Of a stretch of 64,000 nt of DNA, positions 57,690 through 64,000 are shown piece after piece. Source of the stretch: Limnanthes douglasii subsp. nivea (lineage: Eukaryota; Streptophyta; Magnoliopsida; Brassicales; Limnanthaceae). The stretch's first letter is position 1. Each line of letters starts with the position of its first letter. The stretch lies in assembly GCA_036936605.1 (NCBI GenBank), contig JAUPFV010000001.1, forward strand, positions 314,294,809 to 314,358,808. The letters are read 5' to 3'. The translations under genes were made by a program, and so were the position numbers. The notes under the pieces are model-generated. The model was not told the origin of the DNA and ran no database searches. It saw only the letters and a list, made by a program, of their open reading frames with translations.

Positions 57690-59520
57690 TTGGGGATTAG
57701 CTTTCTTTAACGGTGATGGGAGGATTCATCCATCATGAGGACCTCTAGATATTTTTTGGAGGGTTTATCATTGATCCAAACAACACCCCCTCCCCCGGGA
57801 GATAGTGTATAGTCTTTATTTTTTTCCTTTGTCGTCTTGTCGTTGATCATTTTTCTCGTCGGCTGGTTCGCCAGCATTTTTATCTTCACAATGATCACCC
57901 TCATTACACTTTACAAATTGGGTGAGCTCCACGTTGTTAATCAGTCATTCAATGTTTTCTCATAGCTTCCAACAATCAATGGTCTAATTCTCATGGTCAT
58001 TATAAAAAGATCAATAGTATCTGCGAGACTGATCATTGCTTGAAGCCAACATATGGCAAGGTGTTTAGTATCTTGTCTTTTGTTTTGTTTTTTTGTAAAT
58101 AAAGGTGATATTGTCTGTCAATGGTGTGAAATATGGTGCAGGGTTGTCAAAGTATGAGTCTATGGCCTACTTGGTGGGATACGAGAAAGCTCGTTGCATG
58201 TGACGTCATTGCATCTGGCCTCGTCTCCTATTTTCTTGTCTGGTGTTGTTATCTTTGGCGATTGGGGCACTGAATGAGTAGATGCCCCCTGTTCAATTCC
58301 TCTACTCGAATGAACTGTTCTGACCTAAAAAAGAATGTCACTTATAGTATCGACCGATAATTGTACGAGGTCATCGTATCGAGGCCCCTCAGTGCTTAAT
58401 CCTCTCTAGAACGAGGCCATCTCTACATCTTCTTTTCATGTAGACAACATATTATCCCGTGTACAAATACCCTCACATAAATTTTAATTGTCTCTCATTG
58501 TTGTTGTTATATATTCTAGATGGATGATCCATCCTTTTTATGCTCTTTATTGTCTATAAATCGGCTCCTGAAAGCGCCTTATAGATCCACAAAATCATGG
58601 ATCGTCCTTTTTGGTAGTCTGTTGAACCATACAATGGTGTTTCCTTTTAACTTCATGGAGAAAACTCGACAGAGCAGGACATCGTCTCGGTTGAATGTCA
58701 TCCTCATACTCCTGAACTGTTCTAGATGATACTCTGGGTCCCTTTAGCCATTATAGGAGTCTATTCGGTATAAATCAAATTTTTTGGGTAGCTTTCCTTC
58801 TATGATCTTCCTTACAGAGAGTCTTATAGAATGTAAGTATTCATTTTTTGTCTCTCTCCACTGTACTCGACCTCATTCTTTGCTTTGCTTTTCCTGGAGA
58901 TATGACGGTTTCTCACGATCGGGATCCCTGCGCTTTTTTCTTATCTGTTTATCTCTCCTACTTTTTCCCTCGTTATGCTCATCCTCTCGGTCTAAATTTT
59001 TATTTCTCTTGTCTTTTGACACGACCATTTCCATCAACAGTTGAAGCACATTGATCATTGTTTACATTTTTTCCTGAGCCTCATGGATCTCTCGACCTGC
59101 AACTGGCCTACCTTGATTTTTTCTCGTCTCATTTTCTCCATTTGCAATTCAACATTTAGATATTAGATGGTATAGCGAACATACCTTGTTTTTGGGGGAT
59201 TATCTCCCTTAATCGGTCAGGATTAGTATGTGTGATGATGACTAGGTTTATAGGTTCGTCTTGGGGTTGGCCTCCTCCATACTCGTAGTCTAGATGTGAC
59301 CATGGTCAGCGGGTCGATGGTAGTAATCATGACTTATCCAGTCATTAAATGTTGGCCTCTCACATTGTCTAATGGCTAATCTTACCCCAAATTAACCCTG
59401 CCGGATGGCTACCTTGCCAATATTCTCAAACTAATAGCTATGTTTCTTCGACAAAACAGGTGTTCGAGTTGTCCCTTTCGATTCTTGATCTCATTGTTAC
59501 CATTGGTTAGTTAACACTGG
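57690..59520 (-). pseudogene. gag remnant of element B (right)
   Basis: Counterpart of 22570-24400, with the capsid core at about 58710-58560 and a charged N-terminal piece at 58873-59058. Broken like the left copy. Confidence 0.75.
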
Positions 59521-59539
59521 TATGACAAGAGAAGAAGTT

Positions 59540-59556
59540 ACCCATAGAAGATGCCA
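59540..59556 (-). other. Possible primer-binding site of element B (right)
   Basis: Same 17 bases as 24421-24437, in the same setting. Confidence 0.5.
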
Positions 59557-59560
59557 AATT

Positions 59561-62500
59561 TGTTAAAGTATTTCCTTGTCAAACATGATGCCAAAGTAAC
59601 AAATATGGATTCATAAAAGAAATAAAACTTTTTGAATAAAATGTCTAATTATCTATGTATTATTTTGTCTTTGAAAAAGTATTGTTAGGGTTTTTATTTC
59701 TTTTATAATCTTTACATGGCAATTTTTATCTTCATATCAATATTTTATATATTTATATTGGGTCAACCTCATTCAAATGATGGTCGTGAATCAAAATGGG
59801 TGTTAAAACACGTTACCTTTTTGTGTGTCAACATGCATTACTTCATGGTAACTGCTCGTGTGCTTCGGTATGTTTTTCTCGTGTGTTTGTTCGGTTCCTC
59901 GTCTATGTAGGTAAATTTCCCTCGGCTCGTATTACTCGTTTTCCTTTTAAATTATTGTGGTCCTCCTCTGACATTACATTGGGGGGTTGTCTCGATTCTT
60001 GTTATGCGTCGACATATTGTGCTTGGTTTGTATTATTCTTAACCCACGTTTTGGTTTTTAATAGTGATTTGTTTCTTCCAAATGATGAATTTATTTGTTA
60101 TTTAGCTAGTCCATTGTAAAAGTGTGCCTTGTCGGCATAAGGAGTATATAATATGTGTAGGATTTTATTTTTTTACCTCATCTTTGATTGCATACCCATT
60201 ATCACAAGACAAATTTTTATATCTCGGCTTTGGTTACATACCCTATTATATATGATACTGGGGTGATAACTTGAGATAACAAGCAATAGATAGGCCCTCA
60301 TTTAACAACTTCATTATTTCCACCTTTTTAGTTTGAGTTGTGTATTTTAAAAACCTTAACTTGCTTTTTTACTTATCTGTGGAAGATAGAAACCGATTTT
60401 GGTTTATTGGGTTCAGATAGAAATTGATTTGGGATCATGAAAGATAGAACATGGACAAATATAAACCAATTTAGGTTTTTAAGGTTAAAATAGAAAGCAA
60501 CTTATGAACGTAGAAGATATAGAAATCAATTTAACTTTTTAGGGCTTAGATGGTTCAGTGAATTTGATTTGGGTAAATTTTGAGTTAATGAGAGATAATC
60601 GGTTGGTTATTAGGTTAATCGGTCATACTATTTTTTAAATTTAATGGGTTGGGTTGTGTCAGGATTTAATTTAAAAGTAAAGGGTTGAGTTGGGTAAATA
60701 AGTTAGGTAAATAGTTAAATTAAATATTAAATGTAACTATTTAAATAATTACATCTTCCATATGGCATCATACGTGGAAGCTGACGTGACAAGCCCAAGA
60801 GTATTATTAGGCAGAATTGAATGACATCATGAGAGATTATATTTGCAACACTTTGGAAACGTGAGGGATTGATTTGTTAAACAAGTGATATGCTGGACCA
60901 TTGTGAGACAAGTGGCAAATGTGAGGGACTAGTCACGTTTTTTAGTCGTGGTATTATCAATAACTATAACACTCTAATCTCATCTGCAACTGACTCAACA
61001 AAGAAAAGATTTAAAACTTGGTAAGAATCTACAAAAACATTATTTTATTTTTCCTATATTTCAGATAGAATTAACAATTTTTTCTCATATTTGACTTGGA
61101 GTACAACAACTTTCAAGAAAAGAAACTCATAGAAGCAAAACTAGCAATGATAATACAAACCCCAATAATCATCCCATAATAGGGGAAAATATGTTGAATG
61201 TGGAGGTTTTTGTATATGAGTATGCAATGGACCTCATCTAGAATATGAACATTTTATAAAAAATTGAAAGTGACATTCAATCTATCCGACGAGCTCAATT
61301 ATTTTATATGTTTTTAAACATCAGAACACTAACATGTATTGATTTACATGTGATGTAATGAAGCAACACAAGAGTGCTAATATTTTGAAAGTTCACAAAC
61401 TCATATATTTCAAGAAGTTCATGTTTTACAGGTAGGTACACATTACGCAAGAACAAATAAATCATATATCACAGCTCAAATTAATTCACATTTAACAAAT
61501 AAATCATATTTTGCAAGTCATTGTAATTCTATAAAATAATATAGAACTAAATTACTAATCACATTTCACAAGGCAAAGTAATTTGTATTCTGTAACACTT
61601 TATATCACAAAAGGGTAAAGTCCGCATTTCGCAAGTACAAGTATCTCTATGTTTCGAAAATTTAAAACTTGTGTATAAATATATTATGTTTTACAACCAT
61701 ATGTTTCATAAGACACATATGTCATGTTTTGTGTTAACATATAAATGAATATATGATTATATATTTAGCAAGTGTAATATACCATGTGTTTGGTATAATC
61801 TACCGGTTCAAAATATATGGTGGTATGTCTAGATCATAATTAGTGTAATCTACCGGTTCAAGATGTGCGGATGTACCAACATCTTCCCCGATCACGTTCA
61901 TTTATTTGAACTGTCTAGTATCTGATCCATAATATGACAACAATTTTATTTATACAACCAACTTAGCTAAAAAACAAACATGTTAAGGTTAGTCAAAATT
62001 ATTTTTTTACTATCATTTTACAATTCTATACAAGTTTAGATTTTGCATATTGTAGTTTGTCATGTTTCGTAACCTATCTATTATACATTTTTCAAATTAT
62101 TAATAAACGGTATTCTATATACAACTAGGTTTTGCAAATGTTGTTAGGTTGCCAATGATAAAAATAAGCATCTAATGTTGATATTTCACCAAATATTTTC
62201 TACCACAACAGAAAAATAACAAATATATGAGGAAAACCAATAGATATGGGGTAGTAATAGCCAAAAAATAATTCGTCAAGGCTTTGGTGAAATAATTAAT
62301 TTTATTTTCCAAATATGTCGCGTAATACATCTCAAATTTGCTAGAGTATCACTTCGCAAGTTTGTGCAAGTCTAGGCTTCACAATTGTAGCTTGTCATGC
62401 TAATCAACTAACTATTACAAGTTTTACAAATTATTAATACACATTTTCACATAAAGGTTAAACTAGGTTTTGCAAATGTTGTCATATACTATAGTAGTAG

Positions 62501-63205
62501 GTTAGGTTGCAAAATAAAAAGAATAAATATTTAATATTAACATTTCACAAAAAAATATCTACCACAACACAAAAACAACATAAAGATATGAACAAAACAA
62601 TAGATAGTGGTTAGAATTATCAAAATTAATTTGCCATGAAATACCTCTATGCGGAAATATTGTATGAAATTCGATATGAATGGATGATGCTTTAATTTTT
62701 CATAGTCTGGTAAACAACATACTCAGATTTTCTAGAATCTAGAAAATTGATTGGGCATTTATGAAACGTGGTATGTCGTTGTTTCGAAGTAGTGTACACA
62801 TCTAAGACATGTTATTTAGGTTTCGCAATTCAAATAGACTATATTTCATAACTATATACATTATGTTTTGTAAAACATGTTTTATTATATTTCGCAATTC
62901 GAGCATGTCATATTTCGCAACTAGAATACAATATATTTTGCAAACCATTTATATAATATGAAACTCTAACAAGACTTGATTTACAAAACATGTCAAACAC
63001 TTAACTTGCAAAACTCTTGCACAGTTGACTATATTATGTTTTGCAACGTTCGTTTGTTTATTTGTTTACTTTACAAATTATATGTTTTTTTGCGTCATTA
63101 TCGTGTGGAAAAATAGTACGAACTTTAAATTATTTTTAATTCGTTAATAATCTGATTTAATGGTCGGGATTGACTTGTGTATGGATCTAAAATTTGTTTA
63201 TAATA
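59561..63205. other. AT-rich stretch: probable LTR of B, then diverged internal repeats (right)
   Basis: Counterpart of 24442-28073 with the same recurring ATRTTTYGCAA-like motif and the same internal duplication. No gene recognised. Confidence 0.6.
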
Positions 63206-64000
63206 TTAGAAAATATCGTGGCCAAACTTGCCACAGAGCTGGAAAGTTAGTTTGTTTGAGGAATAAAAATATGCATTACTGGTAAGTGTAGCTTCCTCTA
63301 CCTTTGTGATTGTTCTGAAATCTTCCTCTATGGTCATGGTCTTTGACTTTAAGGTAATTGTTTTGTTCTCGTGAGCCTTAAGTGTTGTTCGATTGTTTTT
63401 TTTCATTTTTCATGTTTTTTTCGTTAGTAGAGGCTATACTAAGACTTTTTATGGCTTATTGTAGGTTTTAGAGTTGCTCGAATATACTCTCAAAAGTGAG
63501 AAGAAGTTATTGGAGGCTTGCCCAAGTCAGATCATCCTTATCTGTTAGACTCACGATTATAAGAGTATAGTCGGAGTCTAGACCAACAAGTTTTTTGAAA
63601 TTAGATAAATAATAGGAACAAGAGAGCTCACTAGTGCTAGATTATCAACAATAGATTAAATTTTGTCTAGGAATTCATTCATGCTAGAGGTGTCATTCCT
63701 TGTCGTGTGATATTCTCATTTTAAATAGGAGATCATAGCCTGATTTGTGAACCAAAAAGATTTGTCAAAGCATCTTATAGATGTTTAACTTACTCATTCT
63801 TCAATAGTTATCCTGATATGTTAGGAGTTATAGTGGTGAATAACCACCCAAATAATAACTGGTCTTTAAAGTGTCAGTCTTCAAAAAATGGGTTTGTAAC
63901 TAAAATACCATTTGAGTCAGGTAGAACCTGAGAGGGACAGGAGGGTATCCCCTAAAATGTGGCCAAGTAATTTGTAATGTTAATAACGAGAATAATTGTG
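63206..64000 (-). pseudogene. Ty1/copia gag remnant (right), cut by window end
   Basis: Same fragment as 28074-28868. Here the knuckle reads FQLCGKFGHDIF, so the first Cys is lost but the His is kept, the reverse of the left copy. Confidence 0.8.

Larger units (their letters stand above)
52100..59560 (-). mobile_element. Degenerate Tat-type Ty3/gypsy element B, right copy
   Basis: The uninterrupted counterpart of element B. Gag, pol, minisatellite and the opposite-strand ORF remnant follow in order on the minus strand. All reading frames are broken. It shows what the left copy looked like before element C inserted. Confidence 0.8.
43668..64000. repeat. Right copy of large segmental duplication
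   Basis: This is the second direct copy of 1-28868. It lacks element C and one unit of the 507-bp repeat seen at 18544-19556, and it has small indels, such as about 18 bp missing relative to left positions 590-620. The homology continues to the last base of the window. The right breakpoint is therefore not visible, and the sequence beyond may repeat the FT region. Confidence 0.95.

Overview
This is nuclear DNA of a flowering plant, probably a eudicot. Its one host gene is a four-exon FLOWERING LOCUS T (FT/PEBP) florigen gene. The rest is Ty3/gypsy and Ty1/copia retrotransposon sequence and AT-rich intergenic DNA. The FT N-terminus ([10 protein letters not shown]) and C-terminus (GSGGRRR) look most like asterid FT proteins, but this is from memory and the species is not identified.

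Layout. Positions 1-28868 and about 43668-64000 are two copies of one segment, in direct orientation and about 98.5-99% identical where sampled. Each copy carries, in order: an old degenerate plus-strand Tat-type Ty3/gypsy element (A); a Ty1/copia RNase H remnant; an old degenerate minus-strand Tat-type element (B); an AT-rich stretch; and a Ty1/copia gag remnant. Only the left copy has a third, younger plus-strand Tat element (C, 10046-18049). C has 449-bp LTRs, a perfect 5-bp target duplication (ATATT), and an intact empty site at 53678-53682 in the right copy. The period of the duplication is about 43.65 kb, or about 35.6 kb without C. The right copy runs off the window, so a second FT locus is predicted about 1.6 kb past position 64000.

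The middle (29.7-41.2 kb) holds FT. Exons 1-4 at 30499-32549 encode a 183-residue protein with all splice sites intact. A 5.1-kb direct tandem duplication (31074-36199 and 36200-41201) starts in intron 2 and ends in the 3' flank, so exons 3 and 4 are present a second time at 37204-37623. The two cassettes could act as alternative 3' ends for the same exons 1-2. The first cassette has Arg where FT has the conserved Gly of segment B (Arabidopsis G137). The second keeps Gly there but differs in exon 3. Exon 1 also has a perfect in-frame 24-bp tandem duplication that adds 8 residues. A copia gag remnant lies within about 360-750 bp of the FT start codon.

The retroelements work as standard Tat-lineage units: LTR, gag with a CX2H/YX4HX4C knuckle, protease, reverse transcriptase, RNase H, integrase, then an extra ORF on the opposite strand before the 3' LTR. 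That antisense ORF is recognisable in all three elements. It is open only in C, whose pol is nevertheless broken by several in-frame stops. No rRNA, tRNA or CRISPR sequence was recognised.
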